A stretch of DNA of 64,000 nucleotides from positions 1 to 64,000 of the forward strand of contig JANYGO010000158.1 of the NCBI GenBank assembly GCA_025362325.1, written 5' to 3'. The position numbers and the translations under genes were made by a program. The notes beneath the pieces were generated by a model, which was given only the letters and a program-made list of their open reading frames with translations, was not told the DNA's origin and made no database searches. Origin of the DNA: Cyanobacteriota bacterium (GTDB lineage: Bacteria > Cyanobacteriota > Cyanobacteriia > Cyanobacteriales > Microcoleaceae). How positions within the stretch are numbered: the stretch's first letter is position 1; the number at the start of each line of letters is the position of its first letter. This document shows, piece by piece, positions 36,750 through 47,313 of the stretch.

Positions 36750-37061
36750 ATCTTAACAGTGCGGATAGCAATGTTCCCTATTTTGCCACGATTTTCTGTC
36801 TAAATCTCAATCAATCTTAAATATTTGTCTAAATTTAAGTTTGATGTTTGGGCGATGGGCTGCCGGTGACTGTGATGATATGACAGTAAATTTAAAATAG
36901 TAGCAAAGATAGCAGAAATTTATCTCAAGTAGGCAAATCTATTTTTCATGGTTACTGTTCGGGACATCGTGGAAGCAAGTCACAATGGTGATTGATTTTT
37001 AACCGCAGATGACAGCAGATGAACACAGATGCAACGCAGATAATTTTGAGGATATCTGCGT
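36750..37061. other. Intergenic stretch upstream of icd with a terminal repeat
   Basis: The first 250 bases are AT-rich and show no gene; they should carry the icd promoter on the minus strand. The last 60 bases contain AACCGCAGATGACAGCAGAT and related CAGAT repeats leading into the hairpin at 37033-37062. Confidence 0.5.
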
Positions 37062-37062
37062 T
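37033..37062 (-). terminator. Hairpin at the end of the DedA gene
   Basis: AACGCAGATA and TATCTGCGTT form a perfect 10-bp stem with a 10-base loop, touching the stop codon of the minus-strand dedA at 37062-37064. Its position suits a terminator, although no clear U-tract follows on the minus strand. Confidence 0.5.
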
Positions 37063-37676
37063 TACTTGCGATATTTTTCCTTCTGCATATTCTTTTTGAC
37101 AACCCACAAAACAAACCCGATGACAATAGTCACTGCAACTATTTTAGAAACCGGAGCCAAATAATCATCGACAAGCGCATAATTTTCGCCGAGTTTATAT
37201 CCGGCAAAAGTGAGGAAACTCACCCACAAAATAGTCCCGCCTGTTGAGTAGAGCAAAAACGGAATTAAAGGCATATTGTTGATGCCAGCGGGCAGGGAAA
37301 TCAGGGTGCGGACTCCGGGGACGAGGCGACACAAAAACACGGCTTTGTTGCCGTGTCTGTTAAACCATCTATTTGCTTTGTCAATATCGGCGCCGGATAC
37401 TGCGATCCATTTGCCGTATTTGTCGGCTAAATCCCTCAATCGTTCTTCGCTTAATAATTTACCCGCATAGTACCAGGGAAGTGCCCCTAAAACTGTGCCG
37501 ATCGTCCCTGCTGCGATCGCCAGTGACAACTGCATATCGCCCTTGGATGCGGTGAATCCTGCCAGCGGCATAATCAATTCTGAGGGGATGGGCGGGAAAA
37601 GGTTTTCTAAGAACATCAACAGTGCAATTCCCAGATAACCCATGGACTGCATTGTGTTAGTTATCCATTCAACCAT
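37062..37676 (-). CDS. DedA-family membrane protein 1
   Basis: DedA/VTT-fold proteins are inner-membrane proteins implicated in lipid flipping and membrane homeostasis. The 204-aa protein has LFLEN-like FLENLFPPIPSELIMPLAGF, a re-entrant hydrophobic hairpin, FLCRLVPGVRTLISLPAGI (conserved R..PG.R) and about four membrane helices. The C-terminus is basic. A second, more distant DedA protein is encoded 1.8 kb away on the same strand, with ahcY between them. Confidence 0.92.
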   Translation of the reverse strand: MVEWITNTMQSMGYLGIALLMFLENLFPPIPSELIMPLAGFTASKGDMQLSLAIAAGTIGTVLGALPWYYAGKLLSEERLRDLADKYGKWIAVSGADIDKANRWFNRHGNKAVFLCRLVPGVRTLISLPAGINNMPLIPFLLYSTGGTILWVSFLTFAGYKLGENYALVDDYLAPVSKIVAVTIVIGFVLWVVKKNMQKEKYRK

Positions 37677-37695
37677 TTTGATTTAATAATTGGTA

Positions 37696-37920
37696 GTACG
37701 TACAGCAGAAGGAAGAAGGAAGAAGGAAGAAGGAAGAAGGAAGAAGGAAGAAGGAAGAAGAAGAAGAAGAAGAAATAAGAAAGAAAAAAGAAGAAGGAAG
37801 AAGGAAGGAATGCTCGTTCCTAGGCTTTGCCTGGGAACGCATATATAGAGGCTCTGCCTCCACTGCGAACCAGGGAGGCAGAGCCTCCGTCTATTCATTC
37901 CCAGGCCGAGCCTGGGAACT
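37696..37920 (+). repeat. GAAGGAA STRR and dispersed TTCCCAGGC palindromes
   Basis: GAAGAAG/GAAGGAA units run from about 37696 to 37808. They are followed by CTCGTTCCTAGGCTTTGCCT, GGGAACGCATATATAGAGGC, TCTGCCTC and a second inverted copy with CATTCCCAGGCCGAGCCTGG. The same palindrome occurs at 17.9 and 60.3 kb. The Ser/Phe-rich ORFs 37669-37898 on the minus strand are artefacts of this STRR. Confidence 0.85.
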
Positions 37921-37931
37921 AGAAACTATGA

Positions 37932-39263
<1,332 letters not shown>

Positions 39264-39505
39264 CTATCTGCGGGCAAGTGCTGGTTTTTTACTCGATCGC
39301 GAAAAGGCGGTGCTAACCTTAAATTTTGATTGTGTGCGATCGGCGATATCAGCACCGCGCAGTCACCCACACAGCCAGAGTCCGTCGATGTTAGGTGTCA
39401 GGCGGAGTCAATCTTTTTTGTTAAGTAAATCCACCTAACTAAACGTAAAATACAGATCGCGAAAAAAGTTGCTGTGTTTGTCTTCTTCCTTCTTCCTTCT
39501 TCCTT

Positions 39506-40108
39506 CTACTTAGCGCGGCGTTCTTGAATTATATGAATAATCGAAGGCACAAAAGAAAGTACGATTATTCCGCCAACAATCGGCAGTAAATATTGGTCAA
39601 CTTGCTCTGGACGCATCGTCTGTCCCAAATAATAACCCAGCAGAGTTAGCCCCACCGTCCACAAAAACGCGCCGATCAGGTTGTAAAACATAAAAGTTTT
39701 GTATTTCATCGCCGCCACTCCCGCCACTATCGGTGCAAATGTGCGGACAATTGGCGTAAATCTCGCCATTACAACTGCTTTTTGACCGTGTTTTTCGTAG
39801 AAGTTTTCGGTTTTTTGTAAATATTCTTTTTTAAACATCCACGAATCTTCTTTCTCAAATAAGCGACGGCCCCAACGGTGTCCAGTTGCATAGCCAACAT
39901 TATCGCCAGCCACGGCGCAGACAAAACATCCAAAAATTAGCGTCCAAATATTCAGAGAGTTGGGTCCAGACGCTACAATTCCCGCAGCAAACAGCAAGCT
40001 GTCTCCCGGCAGAAAAAAACCGAACAGCAATCCGGATTCCGCGAACACAATAGCCCAAATTCCCAAATATCCGAAGGTTTTAATCAGTTGCTGCAAATCA
40101 AAATTCAT
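39506..40108 (-). CDS. DedA-family membrane protein 2
   Basis: This is a classical DedA protein of 200 aa, with FAESGLLFGFFLPGDSLLFA near the N-terminus, GDNVGYATGHRWGRRLFEKE, then FYEKHGQKAVVMARFTPIVR and TFAPIVAGVAAMKY. Four or more hydrophobic segments are evident. It is more typical than DedA protein 1 and probably acts in membrane phospholipid distribution. The 293 bp upstream of ahcY (39213-39505) hold only AT-rich DNA and a CTTCCTT STRR at about 39480-39508. Confidence 0.93.
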   Translation of the reverse strand: MNFDLQQLIKTFGYLGIWAIVFAESGLLFGFFLPGDSLLFAAGIVASGPNSLNIWTLIFGCFVCAVAGDNVGYATGHRWGRRLFEKEDSWMFKKEYLQKTENFYEKHGQKAVVMARFTPIVRTFAPIVAGVAAMKYKTFMFYNLIGAFLWTVGLTLLGYYLGQTMRPEQVDQYLLPIVGGIIVLSFVPSIIHIIQERRAK

Positions 40109-40262
40109 TTTTCTGTTTTTCCGGGGAAGGAACTAAGCAGTACATAAATGACATCTACGATATCATTCTCTGTTGAATCTAGCATAAAATGAGGAGCTGG
40201 CAAAATCAGCAATTAGCCAGCGATCGATTATTTGCCTAAAATTTTTTAGTTCAAATTTAACA

Positions 40263-41139
40263 ATGGGCGCAGTAGTTCAACAGATCCAAACTAGCTTGTT
40301 AAACCTCCTGGGTCAAGCGATCGAGGCAATGCCGTCCATAGCGGTGCGGCTGTGGTAGTTATTTTGCTCACCCGCACCGCAGCTAGGTTTGTGCGACGAT
40401 TGAGTTCGGCAGCTTCTGAACTTACTGTCAAAAGTTTGTCTTTGCGATCGCTCACGAGTGCAGATAGCCTTTGCCCTCACTTGGGCTGCTGGCAGTTCGC
40501 TCGCCTGCGTGATTGCTTTCCCTGTGCGTCCGGGAGACATCATCGGCTTGCTAGGATTGAGTTCAGTCGCTATTAGTTTCGCCTTCCAAGACATCTTCAA
40601 AAACTTTTTAGCACCCATATTGCTGCTGCACGAACCGTTTCAATTAGGCGATCAGATAGTTGTAGAAGGCTTTGAAGGTACAGTGGAAGAGATTTCGATG
40701 CGTTCAACTCAAATTCAGACTTATCAGGGAGAGCGAGTTATTGTGCCGAATGCGATCGTATTTACCAATTCAGTGCGGGTACTCACAGCGATGCCACACA
40801 GGCGAACAGACCTGCCTTTAATTTTAGACTACGATACCGAACCTTCCCGAGCAATTGAAACCTTAGTTCAAGCAATTTCTGAAGTCGAAGGCGTTTTGTC
40901 GCAACCAACGCCAGAAGTAGATATTTCAGGTCTTAACGATGGTTATTTGCATCTAATTGTCCGCTATTGGACGCTGCCGGAACTCTTCACAGGTGCGGCG
41001 GACAAAAACCCGGACTGTGATGGCGGTTAAAGCAGCGTGCGATCGAGCAGAGATTAAAATTCCTCAACCCGTACCCGTGAGTTTGTTTGACTTTCACTCG
41101 TCGAACAACTCTGCGTCAAATTCAGCTAGCAACGCATAA
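40263..41139 (+). pseudogene. MscS-family mechanosensitive channel, inactivated
   Basis: Fragments in three frames add up to one small MscS channel. ATG 40263 gives MGAVVQQIQTSLLNLLGQAI and stops at TAG after RLW, because a G is missing near 40344. The frame then shifts to VVILLTRTAARFVRRLSSAA, breaks again near 40455, and continues with the pore helix and beta domain (GLLGLSSVAISFAFQDIFKN, LGDQIVVEGFEGTVEEISMR, ERVIVPNAIVFTNSV). A third break near 40985-41000 precedes RTVMAVKAACDRAEIKIPQP. At least three lesions make it a clear pseudogene. Confidence 0.82.
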
Positions 41140-41149
41140 TTAAGCTGCG

Positions 41150-41320
41150 AGATGGGGAGATGGGGAGAGTGGGAGAGGGGGAGATGGGGAGAGTGGGAGA
41201 GTGGGAGATGAGGAGAGTGGGAGATGAGGAGAGTGGGAGATGCGAAAAATCCTCTTTCTTCCCTCTTCCTTCTTGCCTCTTCCTTCTTCCTTCTTCCTTC
41301 TTCCTTCTTCCTTCTTAAAT
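41150..41320 (+). repeat. Two STRR blocks (GGGGAGA/GTGGGAGA and CTTCCTT)
   Basis: GATGGGGAGAGTGGGAGA-type tandem repeats run from about 41152 to 41240, then CTTCCTTCTTCCTT repeats from about 41258 to 41318. They are complementary in purine/pyrimidine sense (GA-rich then CT-rich), so the region can form a triplex or hairpin. The minus-strand ORF 41094-41456 is an artefact of these repeats. Confidence 0.85.
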
Positions 41321-41415
41321 CAAGCAAAAGGCGAGCCGATTTCCGATCGGCGCGCCTGCACATCATATTCTTTTTTGTCAAACGTAATTTAGTAGAGCAT
41401 TCCGGTTTAAAAAAA

Positions 41416-42120
41416 TTAGGAAGCTGTCTTGCTAGCGCGGCGGCGGCGTGCTGCAACCAAACCGCCGAAACCTAGAGCCAAACCAGTCATCGTAATCGGT
41501 TCGGGAACTGCTTCTGCGCTGACGGTGAAGTCTTGGAAGTCTTTGTCGTTGGCGTTACCGCGATCGTCAAAGGAGATTGTTGTGCCTCCGCCAAACAGAG
41601 AACTTGCTCCGTCTGTGAAATTTCCAGCAGCTTGGAAGCTGTTGGTTGTTTCTTTGCCGAGTGCGTTCCACAGGGGCGCTCCGCCAAACACAGCTTGCTG
41701 ACTGCCGGTAGAGGCGACGTTCAGGTTCAGCCCCGATGTCGAGTAGACCATGCCGGCGTCGCCGCTGGAGAGTCCTAAAGTGTAAACTTTATTGGCCAGG
41801 AATGTGAATGCTGCGGTGCCAGAACCCAAGACTGTATTGCCCAGAGTTCCTTTCCATTCGTTGGCGGAGCCGTTGTCTGAGGATTTAGTTTCCGAAAATA
41901 AGTCGGCAACTTTAGAGAGTGTAAAGCCGTTCACGTCGTAAATTCCCAAAGAGGATTGGTACATACCGTGAGATTCTTTGAAGTTAAAGTTGACACTTGT
42001 ATCTTCTTTGAAGCTGATGCCGTTGGTACCAAAGGAGAAGGCATGAGCTGGAGCTGCGGCGCCCAACATAGCTGTGGCGGCTGCGGTAGCTGTTAGGACT
42101 GATAAGAGTTTGGTATTCAT
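41416..42120 (-). CDS. PEP-CTERM sorting-signal protein
   Basis: The 234-aa protein is exported and probably cell-surface attached. It has a signal peptide (MNTKLLSVLTATAAATAMLG, with AAPAHAF as the cleavage region), a Ser/Gly/Asn-rich body without recognised domains, and a C-terminal PEP-CTERM signal: AVPEPITMTGLALGFGGLVA followed by ARRRRASK. Such signals are recognised by exosortase, which is not encoded here. The substrate function is unknown; beta-sandwich-like segments (FNFKESHGMYQSSLGIYDVN) suggest an extracellular matrix protein. Confidence 0.88.
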   Translation of the reverse strand: MNTKLLSVLTATAAATAMLGAAAPAHAFSFGTNGISFKEDTSVNFNFKESHGMYQSSLGIYDVNGFTLSKVADLFSETKSSDNGSANEWKGTLGNTVLGSGTAAFTFLANKVYTLGLSSGDAGMVYSTSGLNLNVASTGSQQAVFGGAPLWNALGKETTNSFQAAGNFTDGASSLFGGGTTISFDDRGNANDKDFQDFTVSAEAVPEPITMTGLALGFGGLVAARRRRASKTAS

Positions 42121-42608
42121 AACTGCTGCCTGGTGTGCGAGGACGTTAATATGTTTATTATGCGATACTTTGTTGGTGTTTGTGGCTTTTTCGGCTATTT
42201 TGACAGACTCTTTATCAAGTCTTTACACATCCTTTACAAATGCTGTCCATTGCATCTGAACTGCGGGCGATCGCTCTTTAAAAATAAACAAAATAATTAT
42301 CACAATTGTGGACTGAAACCGGGCAGTCGGGGGGAGGGAGCGCGAATATCCCAACTGATTTTGGTCGGGTTTATCCTAATTTTTATTTAAATTGACCTGA
42401 GAGATTCTCGATAGCAAACACTTACGTATAAACACTGTGGCACCAGCGTTAACTGAGCGTTACAAAAGTTTTATATTAACCAGAAACTGGGATTATTTGT
42501 TTTTTTTGGACTTACGTAGGTCAGTTAAAGTAGTTTAGGGATGGGGTAAATTACGTACAAACTGCGATCGCGATCGTTGACATTTGTTGGTGAAATTAGG
42601 GAAAGTCC
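42121..42608. other. Intergenic stretch, no gene recognised
   Basis: This 488-bp gap lies upstream of the PEP-CTERM gene on its minus strand and upstream of a dubious ORF on the plus strand. The AT-rich section at about 42200-42300 could hold the PEP-CTERM promoter. No repeat family or RNA was identified. Confidence 0.5.
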
Positions 42609-42839
42609 GTGCCGCCGACAGCTCCCAAAAATGCGATCGCCAGCCGGCGATGGGAGCAAATTGAAGCGATAGAACAGCGGATTTCTCCTCAACAAATAGC
42701 GTATATAGAAGCTCTCGTCAAGTCCCCTATCGCGATCGACAGCATCAAAACAGACCGCTGTAGCGTTCCTCAGCCCAGGGTTCGCCCCGGCGGTGGTAGC
42801 CGTTGCGTTCCCAAAAACCGAGTTGTTCGGTTTCTGTAA
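42609..42839 (+). CDS. Doubtful small ORF or gene fragment
   Basis: GTG 42609 begins MPPTAPKNAIASRRWEQIEA. The first 50 residues look like a charged helix (QIEAIEQRISPQQIAYIEAL), whereas the end is Arg-rich and overlaps the 3-prime end of the sulfite-oxidase-type gene by 95 bases on the opposite strand. I do not recognise it. It may be a truncated gene whose stop lies in the antisense overlap, or noise. Confidence 0.22.
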   Translation: MPPTAPKNAIASRRWEQIEAIEQRISPQQIAYIEALVKSPIAIDSIKTDRCSVPQPRVRPGGGSRCVPKNRVVRFL

Positions 42840-43344
42840 ACTCCAGGCCGTTAATCCATTTAGCGCTTTTCCAGGCGTACAAGTGCGGAACTACCAGCCG
42901 CATCGGGCCGCCGTGGTCGGGGGATAGGGGTTCCCCGAAGACGGTGTGGGCGAAAAAGTTTTCTTCTCGCAGGAAGTCGGCGCGAGCAATGTTAGTGGTG
43001 TAGTCGCCGTAGCAGTGCTCGACGATGTGGCCGGCGGAGCGATCAAGTTCTACGCAGTTCATGAAGTCTGTGACTTTGACTCCCGTCCACTGCACGTCTA
43101 GTTTCGACCAGCGGGTGACGCAGTGAAAATCCGCAGTAAAATTACTTTGGGGCATGGCCTGGAAGTCCGACCAAGTGAAGGTTTTTGGTTTTGCCAATCC
43201 CCAGACTTTCAATTCCCAAGTCTCAATGCTGACGGATGGTGTATCGCCGTAAGTCAGCACGGGAAAGCCGTTGGCGAGGTATTGACCCGGCGGGACGCGA
43301 TCGCTATTTTCTGATTCTGGCTTACGAAAAAATTTGCCCTGCAT
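42745..43344 (-). CDS. Sulfite-oxidase-fold molybdopterin-dependent oxidoreductase
   Basis: The protein has the molybdopterin-binding domain of the sulfite oxidase/YedY family: FPVLTYGDTPSVSIETWELK, DFHCVTRWSKLDVQWTGVKV (with the Mo-ligand Cys in FHCVTRW), GEPLSPDHGGPMRLVVPHLY and the ending LGFWERNGYHRRGEPWAEER. About 199 aa from ATG 43344 (MQGKFFRKPE), shorter than YedY and with no Tat signal, so a cytoplasmic location is inferred. The ORF track starts 11 codons earlier. No haem-binding partner is adjacent and the substrate is unknown. Confidence 0.88.
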   Translation of the reverse strand: MQGKFFRKPESENSDRVPPGQYLANGFPVLTYGDTPSVSIETWELKVWGLAKPKTFTWSDFQAMPQSNFTADFHCVTRWSKLDVQWTGVKVTDFMNCVELDRSAGHIVEHCYGDYTTNIARADFLREENFFAHTVFGEPLSPDHGGPMRLVVPHLYAWKSAKWINGLEFTETEQLGFWERNGYHRRGEPWAEERYSGLF

Positions 43345-43651
43345 TGATTCACGCTCTACAGTAACTGACTGCAACAATCAGTATAACTTGCAGAGATAGG
43401 CGCACCGCAATTCATCTCAAGGTAGAAGGCTTTCATCACTTATGCAGAAAGAATAATCCCCCAATTCTGACCAAGGCGAGCCTACTTCTGCCTTTGGAGA
43501 GAGCCCAAGCTAAAAATTAAAAAATTATTGCTTCAGCGTATTAATTCTCTAACCTTAAATCTTAGCGCAATTTAATTGTGCATTTCCGAATCTTTGATGT
43601 ATCGTTACAATATGCTGATATGCCATAAAAAAAATTGATGGGGTAAAAACC

Positions 43652-43885
43652 ATGATCGCAACTTGCTTAATTCCATTGACCGTCTGCTTGATTGCTGGGT
43701 GGGTGACTGCTGGGACTGACGACAGAACGCTAGACGGGATTCCGGCTCCCATAGCTGCAATTATTGGGGTGTGTTCGTTAATTTGGTTTGTGGCGGTGTG
43801 TCCTTGGCCTGTTGAACTCGCTCTAGTCTTGGCGGTGCTGGTTTGGGGCAGAGCTTACCTGAAAGATATATTGAATGTAAGCTGA
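43652..43885 (+). CDS. Small membrane protein, function unknown
   Basis: The 77-aa protein reads as two or three membrane helices: MIATCLIPLTVCLIAGWVTA, PAPIAAIIGVCSLIWFVAVC and ELALVLAVLVWGRAYL. ATG 43652 follows GATGGGGTAAAAACC. No motif is recognised. It is flanked by AT-rich intergenic DNA (43378-43651 and 43886-44144), which I searched without finding other genes. Confidence 0.55.
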   Translation: MIATCLIPLTVCLIAGWVTAGTDDRTLDGIPAPIAAIIGVCSLIWFVAVCPWPVELALVLAVLVWGRAYLKDILNVS

Positions 43886-44144
43886 ATTTTCAGGGCTAGC
43901 GCTCCTAGATTTGCAGGAGCGCGATCGGGTGCTTCTACTTTTATTTAATAATTTTCCGTTTTGGCTATTGTTTGGGTTGTGTTTTTAAAGGAAGCTGGAA
44001 CGGCTCAAGCGACTCCTGTATCGTTGAAATTCAATTGAGATATTTCGATTAAAAATTAAAAGATCGAGGCGATCGTTCGATCGCACATAATATAAGGTGC
44101 AACGTCAGCACCTTATACTATGGAGTAAGTAAAATAGCGAGCTA

Positions 44145-44840
44145 TTAAATTGGCAAGCGATCGATATCTTTGTTAGAACCAATTACTACTATTGATGTCC
44201 CCTTTGTCAAACGTTCAGTTGGCGGGAAATTAATCTCAAACTTGTTAGCGCGATTTACTGCTAGCAGGTTTAAACCGTAATTGCGCCGGAGTTCTAATTC
44301 GGCGATCGTTTTGCCGTCAAATTTTTCGGGAACTAGCAACTCAACTATACTGTGATCTGGGTCGAGGTCAAAGCGTTCGAGAATGCTGGGTTGGGCGAGC
44401 GATCGGGCGATCGAGCAGCCCATTTCGTGTTCGGGAAAGATCACCCGATCGGCCCCGACTTTTTTTAACAGTTTGACGTGGATTTCGCTGGAAGCTTTCG
44501 CCACTACGCGCGCCACTCCCCCTTCTTTGAGATTGAGGGTGGTAACGACGCTTTCTTGAACGTAATTGCCAATTGCCACAATTACTGTATCTAGTTCAAA
44601 AATGCCAGCTTCTTTGAGGGCGGCGGGTTCGGTTGAGTCTAATTGCAAAGCGTGGGATACGATGCGATCGGCCAAGACTCGATCGACCCGTTTTTTGTCG
44701 CAGTCAACTCCCAAAACTTCGTATCCCATGTTGTGCAGCGTCGCGCACGCAGCCCGCCCGAAACGCCCCAGCCCGATCGCTGCAAATTGCTTGTTGCTAG
44801 CACCCAAATTGTTAAAAAACCTCAATGATGACAAATCCAC
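44145..44840 (-). CDS. ktrA: Ktr/Trk potassium uptake regulatory subunit
   Basis: KtrA is the cytoplasmic RCK subunit that gates the KtrB potassium channel-like transporter with nucleotide binding. The N-terminal Rossmann domain (FAAIGLGRFGRAACATLHNM, then VLGVDCDKKRV) and C-terminal RCK_C region (about 145-231, IVELLVPEKFDGKTIAELEL) are complete. At 231 aa the length is normal. It follows ktrB, with a palindromic repeat (44884-44954) in the 143-bp gap. Confidence 0.93.
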   Translation of the reverse strand: MDLSSLRFFNNLGASNKQFAAIGLGRFGRAACATLHNMGYEVLGVDCDKKRVDRVLADRIVSHALQLDSTEPAALKEAGIFELDTVIVAIGNYVQESVVTTLNLKEGGVARVVAKASSEIHVKLLKKVGADRVIFPEHEMGCSIARSLAQPSILERFDLDPDHSIVELLVPEKFDGKTIAELELRRNYGLNLLAVNRANKFEINFPPTERLTKGTSIVVIGSNKDIDRLPI

Positions 44841-44883
44841 AGGTGCTCTCTATTTTACTTGAATAGGACTTAGGCACGGGTGC

Positions 44884-44954
44884 TGAGAAACCGGTTTTTT
44901 TTGGCAGAGAAGACGCATTACAGCCCTTGAACCGGGCAAAAAACCCGGTTTCTG
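44884..44954 (-). repeat. Inverted repeat between ktrB and ktrA
   Basis: GAGAAACCGGTTTTTTTTGGC and GGGCAAAAAACCCGGTTTCT are imperfect complements around about 30 bases. Similar AGAAACCGGGTTTTT elements are dispersed in cyanobacteria. In RNA this could form a processing or attenuation hairpin that lowers ktrA relative to ktrB. Confidence 0.65.
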
Positions 44955-44983
44955 AAGGTTTTGATGCGTAATTTTTGGTAAAT

Positions 44984-46318
44984 TTAACCGACCAGCAAAT
45001 TGCTTTCTGGATAACGAATGTCGCTAGGTTTGCTTTCGGCCCCAAACGCCGACATTACTAGCAAAACTCCTACTCTACCCGCATACATAGTAGCAATTAA
45101 AGTCAGTTTTGACAAGATTGAAAGGTTGGCAGTGATGCCGGTTGAATAGCCGACAGTGCCGAAAGCGGATGTTACTTCAAACAGTATTTGCAGAAAAAAC
45201 AAGTTTAAATCGCTTAAAGCAATAATCGCGGTAGCGCCAGCAACTAAAATCCCCGAACCTACCGTTACTGCTACGGCCCTTAAAATCAATGCAGTGGGAA
45301 TTTTTCGCTGGTAACAGAGCACTTCTTCTCTGCCGCGCAGCACGGCATCCCTACAGCTTAACAATACTCGAAAACTGGTGATTTTGATGCCGCCTGCCAT
45401 GCTGCCGGGGCCACCTCCAACAAACATTAGACCGATGATAATAAACAGAGAAGCTTGGTGCATTTTGCCAATGTCAACGGTGTTAAAACCGGAGGTGCGG
45501 GCGGCGCAGGCGTGAAACCAAGCGGCCATCAATTTTTGTTGCCAATTTAAGGGGCCGAAAGTATCTGGGTTGTAACATTCTGCCACCAGCAGCGATAAAG
45601 TGCCGAAAACTAATAGAAAAAAAGTTGTGCTGACAACGATTTTGAAATTGAGGCCAAAAACTGTGCAGGTAGATTTTCGGGTGAGGCGATCGCGCAGCCA
45701 CACCAGCAGTTCTACGATTACTTGATATCCGATTCCGCCCAAAATAATTAAGCCTGTTATGGTAAAATTTAAAATGGGCGATCGGGCGTAATCCATGAAA
45801 CTATTTGAGAACAAACTGTAACTGCCATTGGTAAAAGCGCTGACGCTGTGAAAAATAGCCAACCACAGCCCGTAATTAAATCCGTAATCTGGCACAAAAA
45901 CTAGCATCAACAGCAGCACACCGACACTCTCAAACAGCAGCGTTGTCACAATGATCGATCGAACTAAATCCAATCCGCCGCCCATCCCCGGCAGATCTAG
46001 CGATTGTTGAATAGCCATTTTATCTTGCAAGCTAAACCTGCGCCTCAGTAGCAACAGCAGAAAGGTGGTTGATGTCATGTAACCGAGGCCGCCTACCTGC
46101 ATCAGGAGCAAAATAAATAGCTGACCCCAAAAAGAATAGTATTTCCCCACATCTACTACAGACAATCCGGTGACGCAGGCGGCAGATGTAGAACTAAATA
46201 GTGCTGTTACTAAATCGCTACCATTCCCGTCACTTGTGGAGAAAGGCATCATCAACAACAGAGTTCCTGCGGCAATGAGGGCTAGAAAGCCCAAGCAAAT
46301 AGTTCGGGAGACAGTCAT
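44984..46318 (-). CDS. ktrB: Ktr/Trk-type potassium (or sodium) transporter channel subunit
   Basis: KtrB moves K+ (often with Na+) across the membrane and pairs with KtrA. The four-pore-loop architecture is visible, including TSAACVTGLSVVDVG, SAFTNGSYSLF, ARTSGFNTVD and TSAFGTVGYSTG, with about ten membrane helices. The ORF start at 46417 would run through STRR DNA and the end of secF. ATG 46318 (MTVSRTICLGF) is the plausible start. ktrB, ktrA and kdpA are all K+ systems in this stretch. Some KtrB proteins prefer Na+; specificity cannot be read from the sequence alone. Confidence 0.92.
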   Translation of the reverse strand: MTVSRTICLGFLALIAAGTLLLMMPFSTSDGNGSDLVTALFSSTSAACVTGLSVVDVGKYYSFWGQLFILLLMQVGGLGYMTSTTFLLLLLRRRFSLQDKMAIQQSLDLPGMGGGLDLVRSIIVTTLLFESVGVLLLMLVFVPDYGFNYGLWLAIFHSVSAFTNGSYSLFSNSFMDYARSPILNFTITGLIILGGIGYQVIVELLVWLRDRLTRKSTCTVFGLNFKIVVSTTFFLLVFGTLSLLVAECYNPDTFGPLNWQQKLMAAWFHACAARTSGFNTVDIGKMHQASLFIIIGLMFVGGGPGSMAGGIKITSFRVLLSCRDAVLRGREEVLCYQRKIPTALILRAVAVTVGSGILVAGATAIIALSDLNLFFLQILFEVTSAFGTVGYSTGITANLSILSKLTLIATMYAGRVGVLLVMSAFGAESKPSDIRYPESNLLVG

Positions 46319-46319
46319 T

Positions 46320-46345
46320 CGATTTTGGATTTTGGATTTTGGATT
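46320..46345 (+). repeat. GATTTTG STRR upstream of ktrB
   Basis: GATTTTGGATTTTGGATTTTGGATTTTCGATT repeats precede the ktrB ATG. It lies where a ribosome binding site should be, as with the cheW STRR. Confidence 0.7.
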
Positions 46346-46374
46346 TTCGATTGAAGAAGTGGGAATTGCGCTGC

Positions 46375-47310
46375 TCAAACTAAGGTTATAGTGGGGCGAA
46401 TTCGCACTCGCCACCAAGCCAAAAAAGCGCTAGCAATGAAAATGCTGGAGTACGCTCCCATTGTAAATCCAATAATCAAAGTTAAAGCAAAGTTTTTGAT
46501 AGTTTCTCCGCCGAACAGAAACAGCGAAAATAAAGTCAGCAAGGTAGCAAAAACTGTATTGATCGAACGGGACAGCGACTGCGTGACTGAATCGTCAACG
46601 ATTTGCTCAATTGGCTGGTCAGGATGAAGTTTGATATTTTCCCTAACTCGATCGTAAATCACCACAGTATCTTGCACGGAAAAACCGGAAATCGTCAGCA
46701 GCGCCACAATAAACAAGCTGTCAGCTTCCAGTCCCAACACCAGCCCCAAAATCGAAAAAATTCCCACAGTCATCAAAATATCGTGAAGCAGCGCAACCAG
46801 GGCAAAAAAGGCATAGTCGAACTGAAAGCGAAAAGTCAAGTAAGTAACAATTCCCAAAAACGAAACCCCAAGGGCGAGCAATCCCGAGTTCAAAAGCTGC
46901 CGCCCAATCGTTGGCCCGACGGTATCAATTTTAGTTTGGGCGGGAGCGAAAGCGCCAATTTTTTCAGTTAAAGCTGTTTGAAGTTTAGTGCGCTGCTCAA
47001 CATCCAAAGGTACTGTGCGAATCGAGGCTGCACGCTGTTGTGTACCGATAATTTGAATGCTGCTGCTTGCCAAATTTTGCTCTGCGAGAACGCCCCGCAC
47101 GGTACTGAGATCGAGGGGCTTAGTACAGTTATTCGGTTGAGTGCAGTCCAACTCAAACTGCAACCGAGTACCGCCAATAAAATCAAGTCCGGGGCGGATA
47201 ATAACACCGAACTGGTGGAGGGATATCGCCATAGCAATGAAGCCGCTGAGAATGATTGTGGCTGAGATAGTCCACCAGTAGCGCTGCTGTTTGATGACGC
47301 TGAATTTCAT
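46375..47310 (-). CDS. secF: Protein-export membrane protein SecF
   Basis: SecF forms with SecD the RND-type complex that uses the proton-motive force to complete Sec export. The sequence shows PGLDFIGGTRLQFEL at the start of the periplasmic P1-like loop, VGPTIGRQLLNSGLLALGVS, SILGLVLGLEADSLFIVALL, SGFSVQDTVVIYDRVRENI and six membrane helices. At 311 aa the length is normal. secD, its usual neighbour, is not upstream. The gene follows kdpA with a 3-base gap and is followed by ktrB, whose start lies 57 bases past the secF stop. Confidence 0.95.
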   Translation of the reverse strand: MKFSVIKQQRYWWTISATIILSGFIAMAISLHQFGVIIRPGLDFIGGTRLQFELDCTQPNNCTKPLDLSTVRGVLAEQNLASSSIQIIGTQQRAASIRTVPLDVEQRTKLQTALTEKIGAFAPAQTKIDTVGPTIGRQLLNSGLLALGVSFLGIVTYLTFRFQFDYAFFALVALLHDILMTVGIFSILGLVLGLEADSLFIVALLTISGFSVQDTVVIYDRVRENIKLHPDQPIEQIVDDSVTQSLSRSINTVFATLLTLFSLFLFGGETIKNFALTLIIGFTMGAYSSIFIASAFLAWWRVRIRPTITLV

Positions 47311-47313
47311 TAT

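Noticed and set aside
37669-37898. Ser/Phe-rich minus-strand ORFs
   Set aside because: They are translations of the GAAGGAA tandem repeat.
41094-41456. 120-aa minus-strand ORF
   Set aside because: It consists of translated STRR (LLISHSPHLPLSHSPHLPL) and overlaps the mscS pseudogene end.
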